DNA of 64,000 nucleotides from assembly GCA_039621445.1 (NCBI GenBank), contig CP154956.1, positions 35,003,437 through 35,067,436 of the forward strand. The letters are read 5' to 3'. This stretch comes from Euglena gracilis. Taxonomy: Eukaryota > Euglenida > Euglenophyceae > Euglenales. The stretch's first letter is position 1, and each line of letters opens with the position of its first letter. A program made the translations under genes and the position numbers. Of the stretch, positions 10,845 to 22,400 are shown in pieces. The notes under the pieces are model-generated. The model made no database searches. It was not told the origin of the DNA and was given only the letters and a program-made list of their open reading frames with translations.

Positions 10845-11335
10845 ATGTCCCCCCCCCTCAGTTAGTCACCCTCCCCCATTACCACCTTTGGGCCCCCAGG
10901 CAAAAACGTTTGAGTACATTTCAGTACGTTTGAGTACGACAATTTTTTCGAAGGGACATATTTTTCTTTGAAACCGTGTTTGGGCCGATTTCGAGACTTT
11001 AAAAGTCTTAAATCTTCGCCCAAAACACGGTTTCAAACAAGAACAGTGTTTTGGGCCAAGGTTTTAGGGGGGCCCAGGGGCGACCACGGCGCCGCGGTCC
11101 CCGCCCCTGGGCTCCCCCTAACTCTTGGCCCAAACACAGTTCTTGACACAGAAAAAAAATGCCGAATTTGGCCGTCATAATTTTTTGCTGGTTGCCATCC
11201 ATGAAAAGTGCCCTGAAATGCTCAAAGACAACCTTGAAACCCCCAAGCAGGGGGCAAAATTTGGGCATAAATTGCACCCCCCCCCCGAGCTAGTCAGCCC
11301 CCCCCTCTATTGGTCAAGGGTGACGGCTTGTTTTT
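10845..11335 (+). repeat. Element R10, copy 1, carrying a hairpin insertion
   Basis: The ends are ccccctcagttagtcaccc and ctagtcagccccccc. Internal phrases such as gaatttggccgtcataattt and gggcaaaatttgggcataaa match the second copy, in the opposite direction, at 62955-63265. That copy lacks the 183-base hairpin present here at 10968-11150. Confidence 0.7.
10968..11150. repeat. Double-hairpin element, copy 1
   Basis: Two hairpins lie side by side: gaaaccgtgtttgggccgat folding on atcttcgcccaaaacacggt, and aagaacagtgttttgggcca folding on tggcccaaacacagttcttg, with a ggcgccgcgg core. An inverted copy is at 14030-14215. Its insertion into R10 can be read by comparison with 62955-63265. Confidence 0.8.
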
Positions 11336-11545
11336 TTTGAAACGGAAAAAACATGTTTTTTTCAAAAAAAACAAAAAAAACGTCATGGAGGGTTTGGGGG
11401 AAAAATTTTTTGCAATGTTTTTTTTAGAAAAAAGTTCATTTTTCATCTCTGCAACATTCATTTTTTTTTTGGGTTGAAAGCATGGTTTTTCGCACCAGAA
11501 AACACAGATTTGGAAATACTTTCACACATTAAAAAATTTTAGAGG
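11336..11545 (-). repeat. Dispersed repeat R11, copy 1
   Basis: Reverse copy of 12730-13020. Shared phrases include gtttttttcaaaaaaaac, aatgtttttt and gcatggtttttcgcaccag. A third copy is at 51490-51780. Confidence 0.6.
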
Positions 11546-11940
11546 GCCTGTGATGCCTAATTTGACAAAATATTCAGGTGGATTCCTAATTTTGAGGCAT
11601 AAATTTCGCAAAATTTGGAATGGTTATGCCTAATTTGGTGTCAAAATGCTAATTTTAGGTTGGGGATTCCTAATTTGGAGCCTAAAACGCATTTTTCCCC
11701 AAAAATTGTTTTTGGTGATTCCTAATTTGGCCACCGAAAATGTGATGTTCCCCCGTGCCCCCCCCCCCCCGTTACCCCCCTCGTGACCCCCCCCCCCGTG
11801 ACCCGAACCACCCCCGAAAAATTTTCTTCAAAAAATGGGTATTTCGCAAGGAAAAAGGTCAATTTTTGCTTTTTAAAAAAAACATTTTTTTGTTTTTTTT
11901 AAAAAAGCAAAAAAACGTCAACCCTGCTATTGGTCACCCT
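11546..11940 (-). repeat. R6 element with gtgaccc and aaaaaac ends
   Basis: Repeated cctaatttg phrases, then a C-rich gtgacccccc block, then caaggaaaaaggtcaatttt and a T/A palindrome. The mirror-image order is at 12370-12730 and 48475-48850, and a part of it at 17885-18010. No gene. Confidence 0.6.
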
Positions 11941-11959
11941 TGGCCAAATTCCCCTCCCA

Positions 11960-12345
11960 AGAGGGCGCAAGGCGGTCGACTGGGGGGTAGTGGGTGGCCG
12001 ACTTGTCGGCCGACTACCACCCCCCCCCCCCCTTTTATTGTCCCCCCCCCTTTATTGTCCCTGGGCCCCGGCCGACGGGGGGTTTTTTTGGCCCGGCCAA
12101 TGAAATTCCTTTGGTACCCCTTTATTGTCCCCCCCCCTTTATTGTCCAGTCGGGCCTCCCGGGGGCAGGTTGGTGGGACAATAAAGGGGGGGGGGGGTGG
12201 TACCCAATTGGTCGGCCGACTAGGCCTGGTCGGTAGCTAGTCGGCGAGACAGGGAAGGGGGGGTAGTCGGCCGACTAGTCGGCCGACTACCCACTCTAAT
12301 GTACTAACGGGTCCAAACCGCCGACCATGCATCTCTCTAAGGTTT
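11960..12345. repeat. Foldbacks with gtcggccgactagtcggc and attgtccccccc words
   Basis: A tttattgtcccccccc / ggacaataaagggggg foldback (12030-12195) is embedded next to gtcggccgactagtcggccg palindromes (11995-12020, 12205-12295). It is followed by ccactctaatgtactaacgg. This palindrome family recurs at 18020-18165, 23190-23290, 48880-49090 and 51320-51480. Confidence 0.65.
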
Positions 12346-12729
12346 TGCGAACCCCCCGGGGGGCCAGGGTTGACGTTTTTTTTGTTTTTTTTAAAAAAAA
12401 ACAAAGAAACATTTTTTTTAAAAAAAACGCAAAAAAAAACATGTTTTTTTTGAAAAAGCAAAAATTGACCTTTTTCCTTGCAAAATGACCATTTTTTTGA
12501 AGAAAAATTTTCGGGGGTGGTTCGGGTCACCAGGGGGGGGGGGTCACGGGGGGGGGTCACGAGGGGGTGGTCACATTTTCGGTGGCCAGCTTAGAAATCA
12601 CCGAAAACGAATTTTTGGGAAAAAATCCTTTTTAGGCTGCAAAATAGGAATCCCCCAAACGAAAATTAGGAAATCTACCGGAATATTTTGTCAAAATAGG
12701 CATCACCGGCCAAGTTTTTCAGAAAAAAA
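12346..12729 (+). repeat. R6 element, forward copy
   Basis: Order reversed relative to 11546-11940: a T/A palindrome, ttttccttgcaaaatgacc, a ggtcacggggggg block, then aattagg phrases. Confidence 0.6.
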
Positions 12730-13020
12730 TGGCCGAAACGGGTCTTAGGTCGGGTTGGAGGGGGGTCATGGGGGGAACACCCCCCTTTGAAGTTTTTTTT
12801 TTCAAGTGTGTGAAAGTATTTTCAAATCTGTGTTTTCTGGTGCGAAAAATCATGCTTTCAACCCAAAAAAATGAATGTTGTAGAGATAAAAAATGCACTT
12901 TTTCCCGAAAAAAAACATTGCAAAAATTTTTTCACCCAAACCCTCCATGACATTTTTTTTGTTTTTTTAAAAAAATATTTTTTTAAAAAAACATGTTTTT
13001 TTTGTTTCAAAAAAACAAGC
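12730..13020 (+). repeat. Dispersed repeat R11, copy 2
   Basis: Contains gtgtgaaagtattttcaaat, catgctttcaaccc and accctccatgacattttttt, matching 51490-51780 in the same direction and 11336-11545 in reverse. Confidence 0.65.
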
Positions 13021-13440
13021 CGTCAACCTTGGCTGCAGCCAGCCCCGATTTGGGCCCAGCCCAGCCGCAGCAGCACCCCCCCCGGGGGGGGTGCTGCTAG
13101 CCCAGCTAGCCAGCCCCTTTTTTGGGGGGTCCAACCCAAAATTTTTCGGCGCAAAGCGCCGAATTTTTTTGAAAAACTGTGTTCAAAAGTGGCCAAAACT
13201 GGGGTTTGGGGGGCGTTTGGGGGCATTTTTGGGGGGTTTCAGATGCATCATTTTTTCAAAACTGTGTTCTGCAGGTCATTTTTGGGCATTTTTCCGATTT
13301 CAGTCCACCTCGCCCCGGTTCGGGTCCAGCCGGGGCCTAGCCTCCCCCCCCCCGGGGGGGGGGGGGGGGGGGGCTAGCCAGCCCAAATTTCTAGCCAGCC
13401 CAAATTTCCAGCCCTAGCCCAGCACCCCACCTGGAAAAAG
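13021..13440 (+). repeat. Element R7, copy 1 (ends replaced)
   Basis: About 420 bases nearly identical to 37265-37680: ggctgcagccagccccgatt, a C8/G8 foldback, the motif ttttcggcgcaaagcgccga, and atttcagatgcatcatttt-like phrases. The outer terminal repeats seen at 37230 and 37685 are missing here. A related piece of that terminus is at 12322-12350. Confidence 0.75.
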
Positions 13441-14025
13441 TGTTTTTGAACCGAAAATGAGCGCCGGCCGGGCCGCCAGGCTGCCGGGCCAGGCCGCGCC
13501 GCTGGACCGCTGGCAGGCCGGGCCGGGCCGGGGTGGGGGGTAGATTTGGCCTGGGGGGGGGGGTTGTGGGCAGACCCTAGGGTCGCCAAAGGTCGCCATG
13601 GTCGCCAAAGGTCGTGGGCAGGTCGATGTCAAAAAATGCGCTCCACGGCAAATTAGCGCAACATACACACAAAAGGTGTTGCACACACAAGGGATTTTTT
13701 TTTTTAGGGCCCTGGAACAGTTGCCTACGCCGCTACAATGCAAAAAAGACTGAGTAGGAAATACCCATAGCGACCTTTGGCGACCTTTGGCGACCGTGGG
13801 CAGACCCTAGGGTCTGCCCACAACCCCCCCCCCAGGCCAGATCCGGGAGCCGGCCGGGGTGGTCTCCCAAAGAGCTCAGCTCTACGTCATACCCTGGTTT
13901 ATCGCTGAGCTCTTATCTCTTTAGAGTCAGAGCGAAGCTTACCCCGGGGTTGGGGACCCCCCCCCCTGAGTACCCCCCCCCCCATTGTCCCACCGACCTC
14001 TCCCCGGGAGGCCCGACCGGACAAC
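13441..14025. other. No gene; nested palindromes
   Basis: GC-rich text with ggccgggccg words (13460-13540), then mirrored gaccctagggtc and ggtcgccaaaggtcgcc words at 13570-13620 and 13765-13820. No reading frame resembles a protein. Confidence 0.5.
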
Positions 14026-14029
14026 TGTG

Positions 14030-14215
14030 TCAAGAACTGTGTTTGGGCCAAGAGTTAGGGGGAGCCCAGGGGCGGGGACCGCGGCGCCGAAGGCGCCGTG
14101 GTCGCCCCTGGGCCCCCCTAAAACCTTGGCCCAAAACACTGTTCTTGTTTGAAACCGTGTTTTGGGCGAAGATTTAAGACTTTTAAAGTCTCGAAATCGG
14201 CCCAAACACGGTTTC
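14030..14215. repeat. Double-hairpin element, copy 2 (inverted)
   Basis: Reverse complement of 10968-11150 with small changes. The core differs (gcggcgccgaaggcgccg). The two copies are about 2.9 kb apart in opposite directions. Confidence 0.8.
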
Positions 14216-15492
14216 AAGGGGGGGGGGTGGTAGGCACTGGCACCCGCGGATTATCGATGTGACCTGATTTCCGGACCCGAGAAGTTAATAGCCTAGAGGT
14301 TAGGAGAGGATTTCTAGTTTCTAACGAGCCCTCACTTTGCCCCCAACTCCCTGCCAGTCCGGAGATGTGGCCCGAGCAAAAAAAGTTGTCCACCGGTTAT
14401 TTTCCAAAGAAATTTCATGTCAAAAATCGAAAAATTCAAAATATCTCGAAAACGCCGTGGAGTTGAGAAAAAGTAAAGAGTACCTCATTCCACAACTTTG
14501 GGACGCCCTATCAATTGGTATGCGCGGTTTGGGCCAACTCCCCGCCTGGGCCGAGTTTTGGCCGTTTTGTGGTTTCGCCGGGGGACTTTGCCATTTGGAG
14601 CCCAAAACTGGCCAAAAAACGGCGGGGGGTGTTCCCCCCGCGTCCCCCCCGCGTCCCCCCCCGCGTCCCCCCCGCGTCCCGGATTCTGGCCGGGCACATT
14701 TTTTGGCCGACCAAAGGAAAATTGCATACAAATTTGGGTGACGCCAAAGAAAACGTGTGGGGGTGGTTGGGCCACAGTTCCCCCCCGCGTCCCCCCCGCG
14801 TCCCCCCCCCGCGTCCCTCCGCGCGTCCCGAACCACCCCCATCATTTGCAAAATATCTCCAAAATGGTGCGGAGTTGAAAAAAATGTCCGGAGACCTAAT
14901 TTGAAGCCCTTGGAACGCCCTATCTACTAAACTCCCCGCCTAGCCAGAGATACGGCCGTTTTTTCGGCCGATTTTGGCCATTTTGTACACTTTTCCCACT
15001 GTCCGACTTAGCCGTTTTCGGGGGGTGGGGGGGTCAAAAAAATCAATGGGGGAGCACACGGCTGGCCGACGGCATGACGGAAGCCGGGTCAGGTTGTCTA
15101 TCTCATATGGGTAGCAAATGCCTAATTTGGCGTGCAAGTTCCGAATTTTGAGAGGCAAATTCCTAATCTGATATGTAAATTCCTACCCCCCCCCTAAATG
15201 ACCCCCCCCCCCTAGATGACCCCCCTGGGGGGTCATCTGGGGGGGGGGTCATAGAGCAGAGCAATTTTTCAAGTGGGAAAAGTCGGAAATATACCAGGTG
15301 AAAAAAGTCGGAAAAAGTCGAAATTTTTTTTGCCCCAAACCTTGTTTTTTGACCTCCTGGACCCAAAAAAAAAGTATTTTTGGGCCGAAAATGAGCGTTT
15401 TTTTTTCCCCGGCCCCCCGTTTTTGGCACGAATTCCAGGGTTGCCGTTTTTTTGGGTTTTTTTTTAAAAAAACGCAAAAAAACATGTTTTAT
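14216..15492. other. No gene recognised
   Basis: Contains ccgcgtcccccc tandem blocks (14635-14680, 14780-14830), two related stretches with aaatatctc and cggagttgaaaa phrases (14440-14480, 14850-14890), a ggctggccgacggc word (15060) also seen at 46140-46200, an R6 scrap (15115-15185) and a C/G foldback (15185-15250). Confidence 0.5.
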
Positions 15493-15845
15493 TTTGAAAT
15501 CTGTTGCTGGTCAGATTGGGAATTTTTAGTGACTTTTTGGACATTTTGGATTTCCCTTTTTTTTTCAACATTTTTGGTCCTATGGGGTTGTGGAGGAGTT
15601 ATGGATCAGACAAAAACCAAATTTTGTGACCAGGTGATCACAGCTGGCTGAACTTTGGATGGAAAAGACGGAAGGACAGTACTTAAGATTATTTTTTCTG
15701 GACCTTCAGAAAAAGCATTCGGCAAATTTGTCCTGAACCAGTTGTCATCACTGGTCATCTGAAAGAAAAGCTTTCGGGTGAGGAGTTATTTGGCAATGTC
15801 AACCCTAATTTCTGGGCTCGACGCCTGTATTGCAATTACCCCAGG
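15493..15845 (+). repeat. Dispersed repeat R5, copy 2
   Basis: Second copy of 3533-3880, same direction, about 350 bases. Confidence 0.75.
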
Positions 15846-17138
15846 GTTCGATATAAGGAGGGCGTACATGGTTTAGGTGGGGGGGTGTCCCCCCCCCACC
15901 CCCCCCCCCTCCTGGCCCGCAGGGGGGGTCCGGACCCAGGGTTGGATGGTTAATCGAAAAGCGGTTAATCGCTTGTGACCCCCCCAGTTAATCGATCGTT
16001 TGTGGGGGGGACAATTAACCATGGTTAATCGAAAAACGGTTAATCGCTTGTGGCCCCCCCAGTTAATCGACCTTTTTTTTTGCAGAAATCAAAGATGTCT
16101 TGGGTTTGGGAACATTTCTCTACGCTTTGGGGACTTGCCGGTAGACACCGGGTGGGAGGCCTCGTTGGGTAATTGAAGTTCCCTTTTGGAAAAGAGGCAA
16201 TTTTCAACTGCAACACCGAACATAACCCTTCGGAGGAGGGGTGGTAATTGTCATCAGATGAAAGAAGCTGTGACCCCAGTGATTTGCACAATCACCTTAG
16301 TGATTGCTCCGTTGAGTGTTGTGCACCTTGCCAAATTGGTGCCTGAAAACATCATCCCCAAACCAGAGCTTAGACTCTCATTCATTGGATGGATCATGAG
16401 CCAAACAAACGGAAAAAATGAAAACCACACGGATCTCTGTTGCCGAGTCTAATGGGCCAGATAGGCAAGTGCGCGTAAATTCATTCGCACAAACATGAAC
16501 ACATACTCAAGGGTAGGGACACTTTGAATTTTTTGTGGCGGTTAATCGAGATTAATCGAGGGAAAGGCACAGTTAATCGAAAATTGGTTAATCGCTTGTT
16601 GACCCCCAGTTAACCATGGTTAATCGCTTGACGCCAAAAAATCCCCCGTCGGCCGGGGCCCAGGGACAATAAGGGGGGGGGGACAATAAGGGGGGGGGTA
16701 ATTCAGGGTTCGATATAAGGACAGGTGGGGGGGGGTGGTCCGGACCCCCCCCTGCGGGCCAGGAGGGGGGGGGGGGTGGGGGGGGCACCCCCTCCCCGCT
16801 AAACAGGTGCGCGGTCAGGGTGGCCGAAAATTTTTGACCCCCCAAAACGACCAAAAGTGCCATTTTGGGCACTTTTTGGGCAAAAATGTGCCAAAAATGC
16901 AAAAAATTTTCGGCGCGAAGCGCCGGAGGAAAAAATTGACCCTTTTTGGGGGGGTCAATTTTTGCCCCGAGGGTCGGTCCGGACCCCCCTTGCAGGTGGG
17001 GGGGGGTGGTCCGGCAGGGTTGGGCAATTAACTCCGGCCAATGAAAATTCCTTTGGTACCCCCTTATTGTCCCCCCCCCCCTTATTGTCCGGTTGGGCCT
17101 CCCGGGGAGAGGTCGGTGGGACAATAAGGGGGGGGGTA
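15846..17138. repeat. ttaatcg palindrome blocks around unrecognised DNA, then foldbacks
   Basis: Blocks rich in ggttaatcg and cgattaac lie at 15940-16080 and 16540-16630. Between them, 16085-16535, is DNA with no match elsewhere in the window. From 16640 to 17138 are ggacaataaggggggg foldbacks around a piece with aattttcggcgcgaagcgcc and a C-rich core. Confidence 0.5.
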
Positions 17139-17887
17139 TATTGACATCATCGGATTTCGGGCCAAAACTGTGATCATAGCAACATGGCTTTGGTCAAAAT
17201 CTGAGTTTCTAAAAAAACGCAGACTCTGGCCTGAGTCTGTGTTTCGAAACACTGAGTCTGTTATTCGGCCTGAGTGTGCGTTTCGAAACGCAGACTCAGG
17301 TCAGAGTCTGCGTTTAAGACGATATAGAGATGGAATAAACAAAAAAGCATTCCGAAAAAAAGAGACAAAAGGTTGGTCGACATTAACAGGTTTCAGGCTG
17401 AAACTGACAATGTCCCAAAAAGGAACAAAAAGGCATTCAAAAAAGGAAACAAAAGGTTGGTCGATTTCCAAGACATCGGAAACCGTTTATGTCAGTCGAT
17501 TTCCATTCAGGCGCCCGTTTATGCCAGTCGATTTCCATTCAGGCGCCCGTTTATGTCGGTCGATTTCCATTCAGGCGCCCGTTTATGTCGGTCGATTTCC
17601 ATTCAGGCGCCCGTTTATGTCGGTCGATTTCCATTCAGGCGCCGTTTATGTCAGTCGATTTCCATTCAGGCGCCCGTTAATGGGCCAAAAACCACTTTTT
17701 TGACCATATTTCCGTCCAGGCGGTTCGGTCGAATGATTATCAAGACAGGCGTCGGGCCCAGACAAAATAGGTTTTAGAAAAATCGACCGACACTAACAGA
17801 TTCAGCAGGGGCGCCGGGCGGCTCGCTTCGCTCGCTCGCGCCCGGCGCCCCTGCTGAATCTGTTAGTGTCGGTCGATTTTTGTATAG
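17139..17887 (+). repeat. Compound repeat R4, copy 2
   Basis: Same order as 4225-4917: acatcatcggatttcgggcc, gagtctg palindromes, about six 32-bp units (17486-17680), the tcaagacaggcgtcgggccc link, and the terminal hairpin (17778-17882). Confidence 0.8.
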
Positions 17888-19380
17888 AAAAAGCAAAAAT
17901 TGACCTTTTTCCTTGCGAAATAGCCATTTTTTTTGAAGAAAATTTTTCGGGGGTGGTTCGGGCCACGGGGAGGGGGGGGTCACCAGGGGGGTAACAGGGG
18001 GGGGGAGTGCCAAACGGTAGACTGGGGGGGGGGGGAGTGGGTAGTCGGCCGACTAGTCGGCCGGCCAATTGGGTAGTCGGCCGGCTAATTGGGCGGCCGA
18101 CTTCTCGGTGGATCAATTGGGTAGTCGGCCGACTACCCACTCTAATGTACTAACGGGTCAAAACCGCCGCCTTTTAACCCCCCCCGGGAAAATTTTTTTG
18201 TCTAAATCAGCTCAACACCAGTCAAAACCCACCCAAATGGCTCCAGAACCCCCCAATCGGGGGTGAATATGCAAAAAAATTGGGGGAAAATGTCCATTTT
18301 GGGCCACTTTTGACAAAAGAACACCACTCCCCATTGGATTTTCAATATAAGTCAAAATTTGCACAAAAAAAAAGGTATTATCCCTCCAAGTCTATTGCCA
18401 ACATAGAAGGGATTTTGTTATTTGAGGGGGGGGGGGTGAGGGGGGGGGGGGGGGGGCGGAGCCCCCCCCCCGAGAGGTTCAAAAACATCGTTTTGGGCAA
18501 AAAAAATTTCGATTCGACTTTTTTTACCCGAAAATGACCCAAAATCCATTGGTTTCGGGCCAAAAACGGGGGTCCGGGGATCAAAAACGCTCATTTGCGG
18601 CCGAAAAATACATTTTTAGGGTCCGGGAGGTCAAAAAAACATGGTTTTGGGCAAAAAAAATTTTCCGAATTTTTCCGACTTTTTGACCCAAGAATGGCAA
18701 GTCCACCGGCCAGGGGCAGGCCCCAGCCAGGGGGGGCATGGCGGGGGGGGGGTCCGGGTTTTTTTTTTGCTCAAAACCCACTTTTTTTGATGTTCTAAAG
18801 TGAAAAAAAGTGTTTTTGAGCAAAAAAAATTCAAAATTTTGGGTCCCGACAAGCCTCCCGACCCCCCCTCGCCTCTATTAGGGGGGGGGGTTAACTCGGG
18901 CCAGACCCAAAATTAGGATTAATGTGGGGTGTTTCCACATGCAGGGGGCAGGGGTTTTTTTAAGACCGGGGGGTCCCCACCCACCCACCCCCCTGGGGGG
19001 GGCCCCCCCGGGGGGGAGGGGGTCCCGGGGGACCCACAAAAAAAATGGCCGAAAAATCGCGAAAAGTGCTAAAAATAGAATTTTTTCGGCGCCTGTGGCG
19101 CCGAAAAGTATATCCCACCCCCCTCCGGGGGGGACCCCCCCCCCCCCGGGGGGGGCCGGCGCACCCCCCCCCCCCACCCCCCCCTCCCCCCCCCGGGGGT
19201 CCAAACTTAAAAAAATCCCTGGCAGGGGGCATTTTCTTGGTCATTTTCGGGGGGGAGTGCACGAGATCCCGGGAGACAGGAGGTCACAAAAGTTTGGCAT
19301 CGAAATCTTCAATGCATCAGACAGTTTTTGGCCATATTTTTTTGGACCAAAGTGAAAACACTCTTTCCCTCCTTTTCTTT
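17888..19380. other. Gene-free foldback cluster upstream of the KH/RS gene
   Basis: In order: an R6 scrap (17888-18005), gtcggccgactagtcggccg palindromes (18020-18165), repeat R9 in reverse (about 18190-18420; sisters at 21855-22070 and 51075-51310), then three related blocks of C/G foldbacks with ggtcaaaaa and cgaaaa phrases to 18900. An element with tttttcggcgcctgtggcgccgaaa at its core runs to 19260. No clear promoter is recognised. Confidence 0.5.
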
Positions 19381-19394
19381 TCACATTTTCAGGA
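19376..19394 (+). promoter_or_regulatory. Likely 3' acceptor (spliced-leader type) just before the start codon
   Basis: A pyrimidine-rich tract (ctccttttcttttcacattttc) ends in AG at 19391-19392, two bases before the ATG at 19395. This suits trans-splicing of a spliced leader, as in euglenozoans and dinoflagellates, or an intron in the 5' leader. It is the only conventional-looking AG acceptor of the gene. Confidence 0.45.
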
Positions 19395-19482
19395 ATGAAA
19401 CGGCAACGTAGCCGATCCGCATCTCATGATCGCCGAAGGAGCAGAAGCTACGACAGTCGCCGTTCTCGCAGTCCAGCATCAC
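19395..19482 (+). CDS. Exon 1: RS-rich N-terminus
   Basis: Starts at the first ATG after the acceptor. Residues 1-29 read MKRQRSRSASHDRRRSRS and on, typical of an SR-protein segment. It ends in TCA C. Joining to the next exon gives SPASQYSD in frame. Confidence 0.8.
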
Positions 19483-22400
19483 GCACAAGCCAAAGTTGTA
19501 TTCATTTTTGTTTTCATTGCACAGGAGTTTTGCAAGGGGGGGTCCCGAGCAGGCTTGTGCTTAGTGCCTACCCCACGGGGGGGAGGGGTGGGTGCTAGGT
19601 GTAGGCACCCCACAGCACCCGATCCGACCCCCCCCCCCGGGGGGGTAGGGTTTTGGGGGGTGCCTGCCCCCTATAGCACCCACCCCCCCCACCGGTCGGT
19701 AAGCACAAGCATGGTCCCGAGGTCCGATTTTTTTTGCATTTTTTGCTGTATTGTATTGCGCTATGATAGGGCTGTTTCAATTAATCGATTAATCGATTAA
19801 TCGTTCGTCATCGCCGATTAATCGAATCGTTCGGCCAATGGCGATTAATGGCCCCGGGCGGATTCCTGTGGGTGCTCATCCTGGGGGTGATGCCGACCTG
19901 GTCGGCCCGACCATGGTCGGGCCGACCAGGTCGATAACTACCCCTGGGGGTGATACCGACCAGGTCGGTATCACCCCCAGAAATCTGCATTACCCCCCCC
20001 CCTTTGGAATTTTAAGCCCGCCCCCCCCCCCGGGTTTCCAAAAGACGAGATCAACATGCACCCGAAAAGGGGTTGGCAGGGATAGGGTTAGGTCGACTTG
20101 CACCCGAAAAGGGGTTGGCAGATAAAAGGGGTTTATTTTGTTAATGAAAGGGATAGGGTTAGGTCGACTTGCACCCGAGAAGGGGTTGGCAGATAAAAGG
20201 GGTTTATTTTGTTAATGAAAGGGATAGGGTTAGGTCGACTTGCACCCCCCCCCCTATTTGTCACCCCCCTCTAATAGTCGCCCCCCCCTTGGGGGGGCGA
20301 CAATTAGGGGGGGGTTACCCATGGACCCATGGAAATGTGGGGTAAATTGAGTAACCCCCCCCCCCTAATTGTCACCCCCCCCCAATAGTCGCCAGGGGGG
20401 TCAAAACACTCCCGAGGGGGTGCCATATAGGGCGTGGGGGGTCACGTTATTAAATTTTTTTAATTAAATTTTTACCTTAGTTAACAATTGACCTATTCAA
20501 ACGAAGGGGGGGGGGGGCTTAAATTTCCAAAAGGTGGGGGGGTAATGCAGATTTCTGGGGGTCGGGCCGACCAGGTCGGCATCACCCCCAGAGGTCGGTA
20601 TCCCACCAACAGGGGTCAGGCCGACCACACATCGGGCCGACCAGGTCGGCATCACCCCCAGGATGAGCACCCACAGGAATCCGCACGGAGCCGCGATTAA
20701 TCGTTCATTGTGGATGTAACGTGACCCCCCCCTATTTGTCCCCCCCCCCTACCATCCCCCCCCATTATGTACCCCCCCCATTATGTACCCCCTGGGGGGG
20801 AGGTACATAATGGGGGGGGATGGTAGCTCACTGTCATAACACTTTTTCTAAAGAATTTCCCCAAAAAAGTGCTCAAAAATCAACGTTTTTGGGACGTTTT
20901 CAAAAAGTGATATTTGGCAAATGTGCTGAAAATTGACCATTTTTTGCGAACATCCAAAAAGTTGCCAAAAATGGCCCCTTTTGGGCTGTTCGGTCGGGTC
21001 TGGGAATGGGACCTAGGTACCCCCCCCCTTGTGTACCTCCCCCCCATTATGTACCTCCCCCCCAATTTCGGCCTCCCGGGGGGAGGTACACAATGGGGGG
21101 GGGATGGTAATTGGCCAGAGCCCAGGTAGCCAATTAGGGGGGGGGGGTACCATGCCCCCCCCCTTTACTGTTCCCCCCCCTTACTGTTCCCATTGGGGGG
21201 ACGGGAACAGTACAGTGTCATAGCACTTTTTGTAAAGGATTCTTGGAACACAAGGCAAAAAAGGGAATTTTTTGGTCGGTTTTTAGGTGCTTTCCATCCC
21301 ACCAAAATCCAACCTAACGCCAAAATGGATGTTGTGGAGGTGCAATTTTCAGGCTCCGTGCGGATTTCCGGTGGTCGCCATCGTGGAGGTCGGGCCGACC
21401 ACCATTTTTTTGCACTACCCCCCCCCCTGGCTCCGTGCGGATTTCCGGTGGTCGCCATCGTGGAGGTCGGGCCGACCATGGCCTAACCCTACCTCCTCCT
21501 ACTCCTTCATTGACCGGCTTGAAAAATTTCAAGTTTGAGGACAACAGCCGGCTGTTCAGAAACGTGATAAATTGGGCCCTACAAGGTACCAGCTACCCCA
21601 AAGAGCCGCCCAACTAGGGTTAATACACTTGGGGGGACCCTCGCTCAGCGCCTTCGGCGCCTCGCTCGGGTCCCCCCATGTTTTTAACCCTAGTTGGGCG
21701 GCTCTTTGGGTTCGCTGGGTACCTTGTAGAGACCAATCTAACAACGTTGAGCGGGAAATGTTCTGCTGTTTGGATAAGAATCGTAACCCTAACCCTACTC
21801 CTTCAAATAACCTCATAAATTCTTTTTGGACACAGGAAAACGCCATCAGCATACTTGAGTGCTAAGTCCTTTTTGTGCAAAATTTTGCCATTATATTGAA
21901 AATCCGATGGGGAGAGGTGTTCTTTTGCCAAAAGTGGCCCAAAATGGGCATATCCCCCCCAAGTTTTTGCATATTCACCCCCGATTGGGGGGTTCTGGAG
22001 CCATTTGGGTGGTTTTGACTGGTGTTGGGGTGATTTGGACAAAAGTTTTTTCAGGGGGGGGGGCTTAAATCTCCAGAAAGGGGGGGGGGTAGTGCAAAAA
22101 AATGGTAGTCGGGCCGACCTCCACAGGGGGTCATGGTCGGACCGTCCATGGTCGGCCCGACCTCCACGGCGACCACCACCGGAAATCCGCTCGGGGCCCA
22201 ATTTTCAAGCATGTAAACCAAAAAAGCTTCATTTTGGCATTTTAGGCGGCCTCTTGGGTCTAACTTTGTTGGTTGGTTCATGGCCCATGGGAACAGCAAG
22301 GGGGGGAGCTCGTCCCCCCCCCTTACTGTTCCCCCCCCTTACTGTTCCCATGGACGCAAAAGGGGGCCACGGGACGGGAACAGTAAGGGGGGGCATGGTA

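Noticed and set aside
21785-21800. Telomere repeat (cgtaaccctaaccctac)
   Set aside because: Only two units; too short to mean a telomere end.
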